Below are positions 8,489 through 18,124 of a stretch of DNA of 64,000 bases, piece after piece. The notes under the pieces were generated by a model. That model had not been told where the DNA came from, made no database searches, and saw only the letters and a list, made by a program, of their open reading frames with translations. Both the position numbers and the translations under genes were made by a program. Numbering within the stretch: the first letter of the stretch is position 1; each line of letters starts with the position of its first letter. Source of the stretch: Treponema sp. UBA4267. GTDB taxonomy: Bacteria > Spirochaetota > Spirochaetia > Treponematales > Treponemataceae. Location: NCBI GenBank assembly GCA_002395155.1, contig DGWD01000045.1:41497-105496 (forward strand). Direction: 5' to 3'.

Positions 8489-8917
8489 TTAAAGTTCAAC
8501 TGGCTGTGGGTTCTGAGCAGCATGTGGATGTTCAGCACCAGCGTAAATCTTTACACATTCCATCATCTTGCGACCAAGACGTCCATGTGGAAGCATACCA
8601 GCTACAGCAATTTCCATTGGCTGTGTTGGGTGTTTTTCCAACAATTTTTCATATGTGTGAGCACGAAGTCCACCAACGAATCCTGTGTGATGATAATAAA
8701 TCTTCTTCTGTTCTTTTCCACCAGTAACAGCAGCTTTATCTGCATTGATGATTACAACAAAATCACCCATCAACTGGTTCTTTGTATATGTTGCCTTATT
8801 CTTTCCGCGAGCAATTGCAGCAGCTTTAGCAGCAACACGTCCTAATGGTTTTCCGGCTGCATCAATAACGTACCATTTGCGAGCCTGTTCGTGTTCTTTA
8901 ACGAAAATAGTTTCCAT
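8489..8917 (-). CDS. rplM: 50S ribosomal protein L13
   Basis: This 142-residue protein matches L13 throughout, including WYVIDAAGKPLGRVAAKAA, the GDFVVIINADK stretch and AVAGMLPHGRLGRKMMECVKIYAGAEHPHAAQ near the C-terminus. L13 is an early 23S rRNA-binding assembly protein. It is the first gene of the rplM-rpsI operon and is preceded by a roughly 150-bp leader containing a hairpin. Confidence 0.98.
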   Translation of the reverse strand: METIFVKEHEQARKWYVIDAAGKPLGRVAAKAAAIARGKNKATYTKNQLMGDFVVIINADKAAVTGGKEQKKIYYHHTGFVGGLRAHTYEKLLEKHPTQPMEIAVAGMLPHGRLGRKMMECVKIYAGAEHPHAAQNPQPVEL

Positions 8918-8988
8918 GATATACCTTACTAAAAATAAAAGTTTATCTGTGATTTCTAAATCTTTGCATCTGATTCGGATATCACCAA

Positions 8989-9015
8989 GGATTTTAGATG
9001 AGCAGTCAAAAATCC
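8989..9015 (-). promoter_or_regulatory. Hairpin in the rplM leader
   Basis: On the minus strand GGATTTT and AAAATCC form a 7-bp stem around a 13-nt loop, about 70 bp upstream of the rplM start. It could take part in autoregulation of the operon, as ribosomal-protein leaders often do, but this is inference. No clear promoter was assigned in 8918-9069. Confidence 0.4.
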
Positions 9016-9069
9016 TCTAACGGGTAAATAATAATATCAAATTTGCTAATCCTTAGTCAATAATATATT

Positions 9070-11124
9070 TCAATTATGAATGAGTTTTCCAAGTGAATCC
9101 AAACCCCATACAGAATTAACCATTTGTATTGAAGAATATACAGAAGAAAGTGCCGTTCCTGTTATAAGTTGATTATTTTCCTGGTAAGCATCATCTGGAA
9201 GGGTAAGATAAACTGAAGCTCCATTAAAAGCAGTCGCTGATTCAATATCTAAAACAGGATTAAAACTTTCATGCCAATTCAAATAAATAGCCGAATTTTC
9301 CAAAGAAGACGAATCTGTATTAGTAAAATAGTTTGTTTCCGCAAATTTAATATCATAATCAGTGTAAATGGAATTACTAATTAAATCTGTAAAATGAGTA
9401 TTTTTTATACTAACAACTTCCATAGTAGATCCGCTTAAAAATTCCTGAGTACTTATGTACAACCCATAATAGGAGTCACTGATTGTACAGGAATCAATTT
9501 CCAAAGAAACACCTTTTATATCCGAAGTATCATTAAATTTATTATCAACATAAAGTGCTGAACAATTACTAGCTGTATTTCCATGAACACTAGAACTTAA
9601 AATACAAATAGTTACGGCGTAAGAAGTTTGACAAAAATAAATAAGTCCCCTGCTATAGTTTTGACCACTTATCTCACAATTTTCAATATTTGCCTGTCCT
9701 GAATAGAACATTAAAGGACTTCGCACCGATGTAGGAGCTGAAGCGGTAGATGATATAGAACAATTACTTAAAAATACACAACAGGTATTATCAGTTTGTG
9801 AACAATTCAAGGCTGAATATGTTTCATCACACGAAATATTTAAATTATATAAATAAAGCTCCAGGTTCTCCCCTATTGAGGATCCAGAATACAGGCCAAA
9901 AATTGAGTCTATACTAGAAGAACTTGATTTGCTTAATGTGGCATTATTATCCATGGAATCTTCATTTGAATTTCCATAGGTCATTACAGTAAGACTTGTA
10001 AGAGTTTCATTTGGAGAAATTGTATTTGAAACTGTTGATGTACTTCCTGCCTTTATTAAAATTGTAGCACTAGTACGCTGGTAAGCAGTGATTAAGGCAT
10101 AAGCTTCATCAATTGTTTTAAAAGGATCAAACATAGAACCATAAGTTCCACTACTTGCTGCATCAGGATCTACGTAAAACTGATCTTGATTAAAAATTGT
10201 AACCGCCGTAGTAGGAACACTAAAACTTCCACTCTCGTTTATATATGGTGATGTAGATGAAGCAATCCATTTATTTGTAGTCATTGAATTAAATACATTT
10301 ACTTTATCCACATATTTCAAAACGAGTGTATCGTTTGAATTAAAAAAAGAGAGATTAAGTGTATAAACGCCTACAGGAACATCTTCATGGCTAATTGTAA
10401 AACTATTAGAAACAATTGAAGTTTTATCAACACTAACTTCAGGTGAAGTATCGCCCTGTTTTGTAAGAGTGTAACTGTACTGGGTAATTGCTGTATCGCC
10501 TGTCCCACTATCAATTGATATAGGAAGTAAAATTGAACCTCTCGCACTTGAAGAACTATATGCTGTAGTTTCAATTTGTAATTCAGAATTATCCTGATTT
10601 ATATTAAAGTCGGTTTCGCCGTAAAAAAGCTTGTTTGAATCAATACATTCACTTTGTGTACTTGCATTATAAATAGAAGCGGAAAAAGTGTAGACTCCAA
10701 CTTCTTCAATAAGAAAAGAAAAAGCCTTACTCGTAGATGCTTGAGTACTTTCAATTAAGCTGCCATCCTTGGAAAGGCTTACAATATACATAAATGTACT
10801 TGGAAAATCTGTAATAGCAGATCTAGAAACTCCATCGTCACTTTCATCACTTGAATTAATAACTGCATCCATTTCATTTGGAAGAGCTCCCCTTGTCCCT
10901 ACGGAGCCAGAAACACAATAAGTAATGCCCGAACCAGAATTACCAGATCCAGTGCTCTTACCTTCACCATTTTGGTTTTCAATTTGCTCATCTTCAGGTG
11001 TTTCAGGAATCTGATTAATCAAATTTCCATCAAAAGAATTGATAAAGTTTGCACAAGAAAAGAAAGGAAGTATCAGTAAAAAAGTCAAAAGTATAGCTTG
11101 AAAAAAGTTACGTTTCTTTATCAT
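9070..11124 (-). CDS. Large surface lipoprotein with beta-helix-like region
   Basis: The 684-residue product has a lipoprotein signal peptide ending PFFSC (lipidated Cys24). A low-complexity linker follows at about residues 40-75. Residues 95-310 hold two sandwich-like modules. From about residue 318 (YVDPDAASSGTYGSMFDPFKTIDEAY) it resembles the DUF1565/right-handed beta-helix start found in pectate-lyase-like folds, with Ser/Asn-rich turns to the C-terminus. No catalytic motif is recognised. It is the last gene of a minus-strand run of related lipoproteins, 17 bp behind the 1230-residue one. It is probably surface or periplasmic; function is unknown. Confidence 0.75.
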   Translation of the reverse strand: MIKKRNFFQAILLTFLLILPFFSCANFINSFDGNLINQIPETPEDEQIENQNGEGKSTGSGNSGSGITYCVSGSVGTRGALPNEMDAVINSSDESDDGVSRSAITDFPSTFMYIVSLSKDGSLIESTQASTSKAFSFLIEEVGVYTFSASIYNASTQSECIDSNKLFYGETDFNINQDNSELQIETTAYSSSSARGSILLPISIDSGTGDTAITQYSYTLTKQGDTSPEVSVDKTSIVSNSFTISHEDVPVGVYTLNLSFFNSNDTLVLKYVDKVNVFNSMTTNKWIASSTSPYINESGSFSVPTTAVTIFNQDQFYVDPDAASSGTYGSMFDPFKTIDEAYALITAYQRTSATILIKAGSTSTVSNTISPNETLTSLTVMTYGNSNEDSMDNNATLSKSSSSSIDSIFGLYSGSSIGENLELYLYNLNISCDETYSALNCSQTDNTCCVFLSNCSISSTASAPTSVRSPLMFYSGQANIENCEISGQNYSRGLIYFCQTSYAVTICILSSSVHGNTASNCSALYVDNKFNDTSDIKGVSLEIDSCTISDSYYGLYISTQEFLSGSTMEVVSIKNTHFTDLISNSIYTDYDIKFAETNYFTNTDSSSLENSAIYLNWHESFNPVLDIESATAFNGASVYLTLPDDAYQENNQLITGTALSSVYSSIQMVNSVWGLDSLGKLIHN

Positions 11125-11141
11125 TTTATTTTTCCTCCTAA

Positions 11142-14100
11142 CTAATTAACCGTTATTGTAAAACTGTCACTATATGCAGTGCCATTTATGCTTGCACCCA
11201 CAGTTAGTATATAAAATCCTGGCTGGAAATTAATATTGTCTGTATAAAAATGTATAGACTTTTGAGCTCCATTTGTACCAACATCATTTAACTCAGCTCC
11301 TGTATTGGTAAGTCCATTGTAAAGCAAATTACACCACCAGGAACTTGCTGATGTTGCCTCAATTGTTTTTGCTGAATCAGTATAAGCAGTAATTGTAAGT
11401 TCTGGCTGATTTGCAGATGATGATATTGTTGCAGAACTTATACCAAAATAAAGCTGACTTGTACTAGGATCTGTAATATTATTGTTATAATTTGAACTTC
11501 TAGAAATAATTCGTCCCTCAGAATTAATTATATGAGTAGAAACATTCAAACTAAATAAAGAGGTCAAACCACTCATATCACCGGCAGTTTCTTCTTTTAA
11601 GGCAACAATGTAAGTGGTTGAATCGCTGTCTACATAATCTACTGCTGGAAGTTCCCTGGCCGAAGTAAGTGTGGCAACTTTACCTCCGCTGGAAGTACTT
11701 GTTATAAGATTGCTGGTCACTGTATCTGTAGCTGCTGTTCCAGAAACAAAGTAATTTCTTGGATAAATAAAGCCATAAGCAGTATTACTTAAATAAACAT
11801 TTGAAAGATATGTCAGTCCAGAAACATAAAGTCTACCTGTATTTACTATTGAATAAGTCGAAGAAGATGATGATTCAAGTTTTGAAGAATCGATTGTAAA
11901 ATATCCGGCAGAATTAACATGAATATCCTGCCCCGGAACTCCTGAACTTACCGTGCTGGTATTTCCAGACATATTTACGTTTCTTATATAACTGTAAAAC
12001 TCTTTTTTACAAGATGAAGCAACAACAATCCCACCTCCATTACCTTCTGAACAGGTGTTATTTGAAATATTTCCACCATTCATTTGAAACTGTCCGTCAA
12101 CGTAAACAGCTCCAGCAGAAGAATTTGAGGAATTTCCCATTATTATAACAGTATCAGTTAATTTTACACTTGAAACCAGACTTGAACCTGGTACCGAATT
12201 GCTAATGTAAAAAGCACCTCCCTTATTTGTAGCCTGATTATTTAAAAAACCGCCTCCAGAAATCTGTACTTTTCCACAATCAAAATAAGCACCGGCTCCA
12301 TAAGAACCTATATTACCTGTAATTGAAGTATTAGTCAGAGAAACATTTATTAATTCTGTTTGCAAAGTTCCATCTTCAGAATCATCAGTGTCAGGATATA
12401 AAAGGATTCCACCACCACCGCCAGAAGAACTATTATAAGAAATTACACAGGATCCAAAACTTGCAGCACTATTTCCAATAATTATAATTCCACCACCCTT
12501 TTGTTCAGATACATTATACGAAATATTTGCATTTACTGCGTCAAGTGTACTATTATCTCGCAAGGAAATTGCACCCGCCTGTGTTGTATAATTATTTGAG
12601 ACTGAAACTTCTCCGAGTGTAATAGAAGAATCTCCCAAATTAACAGTTACATTACTTACTGTATAAATGGCACTTCCATTCCCTCCAAGAGAAACATTTC
12701 CATCACTTGAGGAATTACCGCCAATCATCCCTTTTGTAAAATCAATAACAGAATTATCTCCAGCAAAAATTCCACCACCCATAGAGTATGACCTGCAGGC
12801 ACGTATTACATTCGAAGTGGAATTTGAAAAGAGTTTTCCATACACTCTTATTCCACCACCAGGATAAGTAGTTCCTATATTATCATTATTTTGAATAACA
12901 ACATTGCTGTCTAAAGTGAGTTCTGGTAATTCACCAGTTTTATAAAGGACTACAAGACTGCTTTCTGATGTATGACCGGTATTAACCCCAGTTCCATCAT
13001 TTCCGGCAGGACCTTCATCATCCCAGACAGCACCACCATCCAAAATTACATCTTTCAGGGTTGTATTAACACTTATATTAAGAAGTGCATCACTTGAGAA
13101 AGTAGAATGTCTCATAACAATAACAGAATTAGTTCCATCACCATAAGTAGACTTATCTGAAATTTCAGAAGGATTATTTACAGAAGAGCTTCCATCTAAA
13201 TTTGCGGTAGAAAGTAAATATACATACTTGGCCTTATCATTTCCCTGTAAATATTTTTTTGCTTCCTCCACAGTTAAAAGGGCCTGATCAGGAGAAAAGC
13301 CTCGATTTGCATCAGTTGCAACCCAGGTAGTATTACGAGCAGAAGGATCAACATATACATATGAATAATTCCATTTTGCATACAAATCCAAGGTATCTAA
13401 TTCCCCGTCTCCATCTGAATCAGTAAGAATAGAATCGTTTACCTTGGCATTAGAAGAAATTGCAGAGGCACTTGTACAGTCCTGATTAGAAAACCAGCCA
13501 ACAAACTCTACTGTATTAGAATCACTAAGAGGATTTGCCACAGTATCAAAACTTGAGCTCGGAACACTTGCTTTATAAGTAAGACAGTAACCTGAAGCCG
13601 CTGTTGTAGAAGTTTCAAATCCATCATAAGTTCCTGAATAAGTTTTACCACTAGTCTGGCCGGCAGCCCAATCATGAAATACAACAGGATATGATTTTGG
13701 AGTCCACTTGGCATATAAAACAAGGTTTTCGTTTTTTTCACCTGCAGCCCAGGAACTTACCGGACTTCCAGAAAAATCAGCATTTTCATACCAGCCACCA
13801 AATTCATAGTGTTGACAAGACGCATCCTCCAAGCTTACAGAAGTTGAATCATTATATGATGAAGGATTTATACTGTTATTTATAACTTCCTCTGTATCAC
13901 CAGAAATTGAATCGTGATACAAAATTGAGTAGGAATTATTTAATTGGGTATAAGTAAGATTTCCACTAGTGTTCTGACCACCTAAAATTTTTACGTACTG
14001 TACCCTGCTTGCACTTGGGCTAGTAGTAGAGCTTGTATAAAAATCGACTTTTAAAAAGTAATAACCAACTGGAATAGCACTTTCGGAAATTGTAAAACTT

Positions 14101-14834
14101 GAATTAACTCCTGCTGAACCGCCACTTGGAGTATATATAGAGTTTGTTAAATTTTGAAAAACTTTCTGATTGGAATCATTATAGGTATACAGGCTTACTA
14201 AAGCTCTTGTAACCTGACTATATGGAACGTTAATTGTAACATTCAAACTACCAGTATTAAAATCTGAATTATCAAAAGTAAAAGTAAAATTCAGATCCAG
14301 GGAACCAGTTTGGCCTCCTACATCCTGATTTTCAATAAGAGCAGTTGCATAAATCTTATCTTCCCCATTTACATTTTTATAAGCAATTAAAGAAAAGTCC
14401 CAGGTGCCAGGAATAATTTCTACAGAATCCGTGGTCATTTGAGAATAATCTGTCCAAGAACCCAACTCCTGTTTATCTGACGACACTTCATAATCGCTCA
14501 TCTGGGTAGATCTTAAATAACCAAAAAGTGTATATTTTGAAACAGAAGAACCGTCTTCTTCAGGAGGAAGTAAAGTTCTTGAATTATTTTCCATAGAATC
14601 TGTATAACCAAGTATATTCAGTTTGACATAGACAGATTCTTTATCATTTTTTGCGGTAATAACACCAGTCTCTGTTTCTCCGGCCAATTCCTCTTCTTCA
14701 TCATCTATAATAGAAGTTAAATTTATAAAATTAGAGCACGAAATAGACAATGCAATAAAAAAGATAACTATAAAAGTTTTAAGTTTTCTACAACTTCCCT
14801 TATTTATTAAAACACTCATTCTTTTACACTTCAT
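11142..14834 (-). CDS. Giant lipoprotein with InlB B-repeats and a Pmp-like beta-helix
   Basis: This 1230-residue protein has a lipobox ending LSISC (Cys33; Met6 is an alternative start). Two InlB/Listeria-Bacteroides B-repeat modules ending YAKW lie at about residues 300-490. The second contains an inserted calcium-loop-like DSDGDGELD. From about residue 493 (YVYVDPSARN) a parallel beta-helix runs on, with many GGGI/GGA turns such as GGGIRVYG, GGGIFAGDN and GGAFYISNS, like chlamydial Pmp or pectate-lyase-like passengers. A separate beta domain closes the protein. Such proteins serve as adhesins or glycan binders, but no enzyme motif is seen. It sits between two other lipoprotein genes. Confidence 0.78.
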   Translation of the reverse strand: MKCKRMSVLINKGSCRKLKTFIVIFFIALSISCSNFINLTSIIDDEEEELAGETETGVITAKNDKESVYVKLNILGYTDSMENNSRTLLPPEEDGSSVSKYTLFGYLRSTQMSDYEVSSDKQELGSWTDYSQMTTDSVEIIPGTWDFSLIAYKNVNGEDKIYATALIENQDVGGQTGSLDLNFTFTFDNSDFNTGSLNVTINVPYSQVTRALVSLYTYNDSNQKVFQNLTNSIYTPSGGSAGVNSSFTISESAIPVGYYFLKVDFYTSSTTSPSASRVQYVKILGGQNTSGNLTYTQLNNSYSILYHDSISGDTEEVINNSINPSSYNDSTSVSLEDASCQHYEFGGWYENADFSGSPVSSWAAGEKNENLVLYAKWTPKSYPVVFHDWAAGQTSGKTYSGTYDGFETSTTAASGYCLTYKASVPSSSFDTVANPLSDSNTVEFVGWFSNQDCTSASAISSNAKVNDSILTDSDGDGELDTLDLYAKWNYSYVYVDPSARNTTWVATDANRGFSPDQALLTVEEAKKYLQGNDKAKYVYLLSTANLDGSSSVNNPSEISDKSTYGDGTNSVIVMRHSTFSSDALLNISVNTTLKDVILDGGAVWDDEGPAGNDGTGVNTGHTSESSLVVLYKTGELPELTLDSNVVIQNNDNIGTTYPGGGIRVYGKLFSNSTSNVIRACRSYSMGGGIFAGDNSVIDFTKGMIGGNSSSDGNVSLGGNGSAIYTVSNVTVNLGDSSITLGEVSVSNNYTTQAGAISLRDNSTLDAVNANISYNVSEQKGGGIIIIGNSAASFGSCVISYNSSSGGGGGILLYPDTDDSEDGTLQTELINVSLTNTSITGNIGSYGAGAYFDCGKVQISGGGFLNNQATNKGGAFYISNSVPGSSLVSSVKLTDTVIIMGNSSNSSAGAVYVDGQFQMNGGNISNNTCSEGNGGGIVVASSCKKEFYSYIRNVNMSGNTSTVSSGVPGQDIHVNSAGYFTIDSSKLESSSSSTYSIVNTGRLYVSGLTYLSNVYLSNTAYGFIYPRNYFVSGTAATDTVTSNLITSTSSGGKVATLTSARELPAVDYVDSDSTTYIVALKEETAGDMSGLTSLFSLNVSTHIINSEGRIISRSSNYNNNITDPSTSQLYFGISSATISSSANQPELTITAYTDSAKTIEATSASSWWCNLLYNGLTNTGAELNDVGTNGAQKSIHFYTDNINFQPGFYILTVGASINGTAYSDSFTITVN

Positions 14835-14852
14835 TTTCGATCTTTTTAAATT

Positions 14853-16457
14853 TTAATTTGTAACTTGGAATACACGTTCTTTTGAATACTGGTTACTACC
14901 GTCTGTTACTACAACTACCAGACTATAAAAACCAGGTGATAAAGAAATTGTATAAAGGCCACTATTAGTACTAGCTCCTGTTATTAATTCTCCATCCAAG
15001 AACCATCTATAAGTTACCCCTGTTCCACTATAATTCACAGCATAAGAAAGTCCTGATCCTGCCGTATAATTTGCATTTGTAATTTCAAAAGAAGGATCTG
15101 AGGAACTTGGATAGCTTGGATTTATACTGCTACTTGTTACCCATTTTGCATACAATGTTACATTCTCAGTTTTTTCTCCAGCTGCCCAACCCAAGAGCGA
15201 AGAACCAGAGAAGTTTGAATCTGTATACCAGCCTGCAAAAGTATAACCACTTCTGCTTATTTCTGATGAAGTAGGAAGAATTACATTACTTTCCATATTG
15301 AAAGATGTAGTTTCGCTTCCAGAAAGGCTTCCTCCATTTGTTTCGTAAGTAATTGAATAAGAAACAGGATTCCATTTTGCATATAAAACTTTATCACCAA
15401 CTTCTCCACATATCCAAGATGTTGCAGGAATTGTGAAAGAAGAATCCTCATACCAGCCATCAAAATCATAACCACTATAAACAATTTTATCTTGGGTAGG
15501 CAAAGTACAACCTGTATTACAAGTAAAACAAGATGCAGGTTCATAACCAGAAATCCAGCTTGGTGTTATGGCCATACTGCTACTAGATTTTAAAACCCAA
15601 CTAATTGAATAAAGAATTTCTTCCCACCAGATATTTACTTCTGCATCCTGTGCTGGGTAAGTGAAAGTTTCAGCGTTTGTAGAATCGTAAGTATCATCAG
15701 CATAATGAAAACTCCATGCCCTAAAGGATAAGCCATTTGCAGTTCTATCTGGTATTGAAAGATCTTCAACCTCATGACCGTAATATCCGCTTCTGGTAAA
15801 AGGAGTAGAACCATTATTATAATTAATAGTAAGAGTAACATAATTTCGATCATAATAAACATCTACAACCGCAGAACCATCTGGTTCAATATTTACCTGA
15901 GTTATTTCCTGAGCTGTAAAACCCTCCAATTCTAAAGGGCTAGCATTAGTTAGAGTATCTGTTGTTCCAGTCAAAACTTGTGATAAAGATATGTCCTCTT
16001 CATAGTTCTCTAAATCTAATGTCTGCTTAAAATGACGAACCCTATACTTTGTATCATTATTAGGGCTCCAGATTGCATAAAAATCATATGGGCGGGCATT
16101 TACATCGATTGAATATACATTTCCAGCTTCGTTAAGCTCTATATTAGATGGTAAATCTGTATTCAAATCATAGGCATCTCGTAAAAAATTATAAGCCGAA
16201 ACATGATATCCAATTTTATACCCATCCATTTTATTCATTGGCATATCACCAAAATAAATACTTGAACCAATCAGATAATATTCACAAATAAAATCTGCAT
16301 CTTCGTCATTATTATAGAAGAATCTGTATTCTGCTGAAGTATCAATTATCAAGGCCTCATTAAATCCATTAGACCACTGGCAGCCAGTAAAAGATAAAGT
16401 AAGGAGCATAAAAATTGACATGATAAAGATCATAAAAAAGTTTTTTTGTTTCATCAA
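14853..16457 (-). CDS. Lipoprotein with InlB-type B-repeats
   Basis: This 534-residue protein has a signal peptide ending LSFTGC (lipidated Cys26). It contains several InlB B-repeat (Flg_new) modules marked by the endings FYAIW and YAKW and by GWYEDSSF and GWYTDSNF. Residues about 445-534 form an immunoglobulin-like domain (YRWFLDGELITG...). B-repeats are common in surface proteins of Listeria, Bacteroides and treponemes and are thought to mediate adhesion or spacing. Its start overlaps the stop of the upstream beta-barrel gene by 4 bp, showing translational coupling. Specific binding partner is unknown. Confidence 0.78.
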   Translation of the reverse strand: MMKQKNFFMIFIMSIFMLLTLSFTGCQWSNGFNEALIIDTSAEYRFFYNNDEDADFICEYYLIGSSIYFGDMPMNKMDGYKIGYHVSAYNFLRDAYDLNTDLPSNIELNEAGNVYSIDVNARPYDFYAIWSPNNDTKYRVRHFKQTLDLENYEEDISLSQVLTGTTDTLTNASPLELEGFTAQEITQVNIEPDGSAVVDVYYDRNYVTLTINYNNGSTPFTRSGYYGHEVEDLSIPDRTANGLSFRAWSFHYADDTYDSTNAETFTYPAQDAEVNIWWEEILYSISWVLKSSSSMAITPSWISGYEPASCFTCNTGCTLPTQDKIVYSGYDFDGWYEDSSFTIPATSWICGEVGDKVLYAKWNPVSYSITYETNGGSLSGSETTSFNMESNVILPTSSEISRSGYTFAGWYTDSNFSGSSLLGWAAGEKTENVTLYAKWVTSSSINPSYPSSSDPSFEITNANYTAGSGLSYAVNYSGTGVTYRWFLDGELITGASTNSGLYTISLSPGFYSLVVVVTDGSNQYSKERVFQVTN

Positions 16458-18124
16458 AATCTAACTCCTAAACTAAGGAAGGCTGCTATGGTATTAAACT
16501 CCATTCCTTCTATAAATACATGCTGATAATTTGCACCTAATTCAAATACAACAATGCTGACAGGCATAAAAATAAAAGAAAGTTCTCCATTAGCACAAAA
16601 AGCACCATAACAAGGAGCAGAAACCCTCTGTCTTTCAGGGAAATCCGGGTAATAAACACTTATATAGAATGAAGAAAGGCCTCCACCTGCTTTTGCCCCT
16701 ATAAAAAGTTTTTCTTTTGAAATTGGGAATCGTGCAGCCAGGTTAAAGTTAAACATTCCGTAATATGAAATAAAACTTATAGAATCCTCTATTGTTTTTA
16801 TATGAGAGCCATAAGCACTTGCACCTAATCCAAAACGTATTTTTCCAAGAGCAATTGGATATGCTGTAAAATCCAATTTTAATACAGGTGATATTTTATA
16901 AGTAGATGTATTACTTAATTTAAAGTAGCTATTATTAGTTATAGGGCTAATCGCACCCCCTCCAATTTGAATACAAATATCCTTTTTAGGGGCTTCCAAG
17001 TAAGCCTTTAACTTAGCTGCTCTTTCTTTTTGCTTTTCTTCAGCTTCCTTCTCCCTTGCAATTCTTTCTTCTTCCGCCCTAAGCAATTTTTCTTCTTCTT
17101 CCCGGGCCTTTTCCAATTCCTTCTGAGCCGCCTGGAACTTCTTTTCGGCTTCTTTAGCTTTTATTTCGCGCTCTTTTACCTCTTTGGCCCTTTCTTCTGC
17201 AAGGGCTTTCTGTTCTGCACGACGTTGAGCCATTGCCTTGTTTTCCTCTTTCTGCTTTTCTGCAGCCTGGCGGGCTCTTTCCTGTGCTTCTTCCTGACGC
17301 TTACGAACTTCTTCTACCTGACGTTTGCGTTCTTCTATTCTTTCTTCCTGAATTCTGCGTTTTTCTTCTTCTGCCTTCTTTTTTTCTTCTTCTTTTGCTT
17401 TAGCGGCAGCTTCCTTTTCCTGCTTTACTCTTTCTTTTTCTTCCAAAGCCAAACGTTTTTCTTCAGCCTTAGCTTCTGCTTTTGCAGCTTCTTCCATAGC
17501 CTTTTCCTGGGCTAGAATCTTAGCTTTATCTTCAATGTTAATAACTTCCGATTCTGTACTCAAACCACTTGGATTTGTAACACGGAGTTTCCAGTCACCT
17601 TCATCAATATTTGGGAATATTACAGATGCGGCAACAGTTTTTCCTTCTTCAACAATTGTCTCAAAACTACCTTTTACAACTTCCTTAGTTTCTTCATTAA
17701 TTAATTCAACTTTACTTTCCTGCTCAATATTTGAAATTTCGACAGGAACTTCTATCTGAGATTTCTTTTCGTTAGTTTCAACAATTTTTGGAACGGAAAC
17801 ACTTGGAACCATGGCCTTTAAAACCTTAAATTTACGCCATTCACTCACACTTGATTCACGACCCAAAAAGTCATAAGCATAAACACGGTATTCATAATCG
17901 CCAGCAGAAAGATTTACTGTAATAGAATTTTTACTTGTTGTAAAAAACTCATTACTACCATCTGCCATATTTTTAATTTCAACCTTAAATTCCATGGCAT
18001 TATTATCAGACTGCCATTTAAGTTCCTGACTGAAATCAGTCTTAGACTGGCCAAAAAGAGCTGCAGGAGCAAAGATAAAAAAGAGGATAATCAGTATGTT
18101 TAATAAGCCAATTCTTTTACTCAC
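16454..18124 (-). CDS. Periplasmic coiled-coil protein with C-terminal outer-membrane beta-barrel-like domain
   Basis: The 556-residue product has a signal peptide (about 1-25, ending ALFG), an Ig/FN3-like domain (about 30-105), a second beta domain (about 110-195) and a 180-residue TolA-like Ala/Glu/Lys/Arg coiled coil (about 200-385). The C-terminal 165 residues alternate like outer-membrane strands and end SLGVRF, a terminal-Phe signature. This suggests a periplasm-spanning helix tethered to an outer-membrane barrel. It overlaps the FecR-domain gene upstream by 8 bp and the lipoprotein gene downstream by 4 bp. From memory, Treponema pallidum TP0483-TP0485 has a similar order; this needs checking. 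Confidence 0.7.
   Translation of the reverse strand: MSKRIGLLNILIILFFIFAPAALFGQSKTDFSQELKWQSDNNAMEFKVEIKNMADGSNEFFTTSKNSITVNLSAGDYEYRVYAYDFLGRESSVSEWRKFKVLKAMVPSVSVPKIVETNEKKSQIEVPVEISNIEQESKVELINEETKEVVKGSFETIVEEGKTVAASVIFPNIDEGDWKLRVTNPSGLSTESEVINIEDKAKILAQEKAMEEAAKAEAKAEEKRLALEEKERVKQEKEAAAKAKEEEKKKAEEEKRRIQEERIEERKRQVEEVRKRQEEAQERARQAAEKQKEENKAMAQRRAEQKALAEERAKEVKEREIKAKEAEKKFQAAQKELEKAREEEEKLLRAEEERIAREKEAEEKQKERAAKLKAYLEAPKKDICIQIGGGAISPITNNSYFKLSNTSTYKISPVLKLDFTAYPIALGKIRFGLGASAYGSHIKTIEDSISFISYYGMFNFNLAARFPISKEKLFIGAKAGGGLSSFYISVYYPDFPERQRVSAPCYGAFCANGELSFIFMPVSIVVFELGANYQHVFIEGMEFNTIAAFLSLGVRF

Noticed and set aside
9070..16457. Phage tail or polysaccharide lyase genes
   Set aside because: Beta-helix repeats come with lipoprotein signals and InlB repeats; no lyase catalytic motif or phage neighbour is seen.
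17030..17515. Phe-rich 161-residue frame on the plus strand
   Set aside because: It is the antisense of the Lys/Glu-rich coiled coil of the minus-strand gene; composition is an artefact and there is no start signal.
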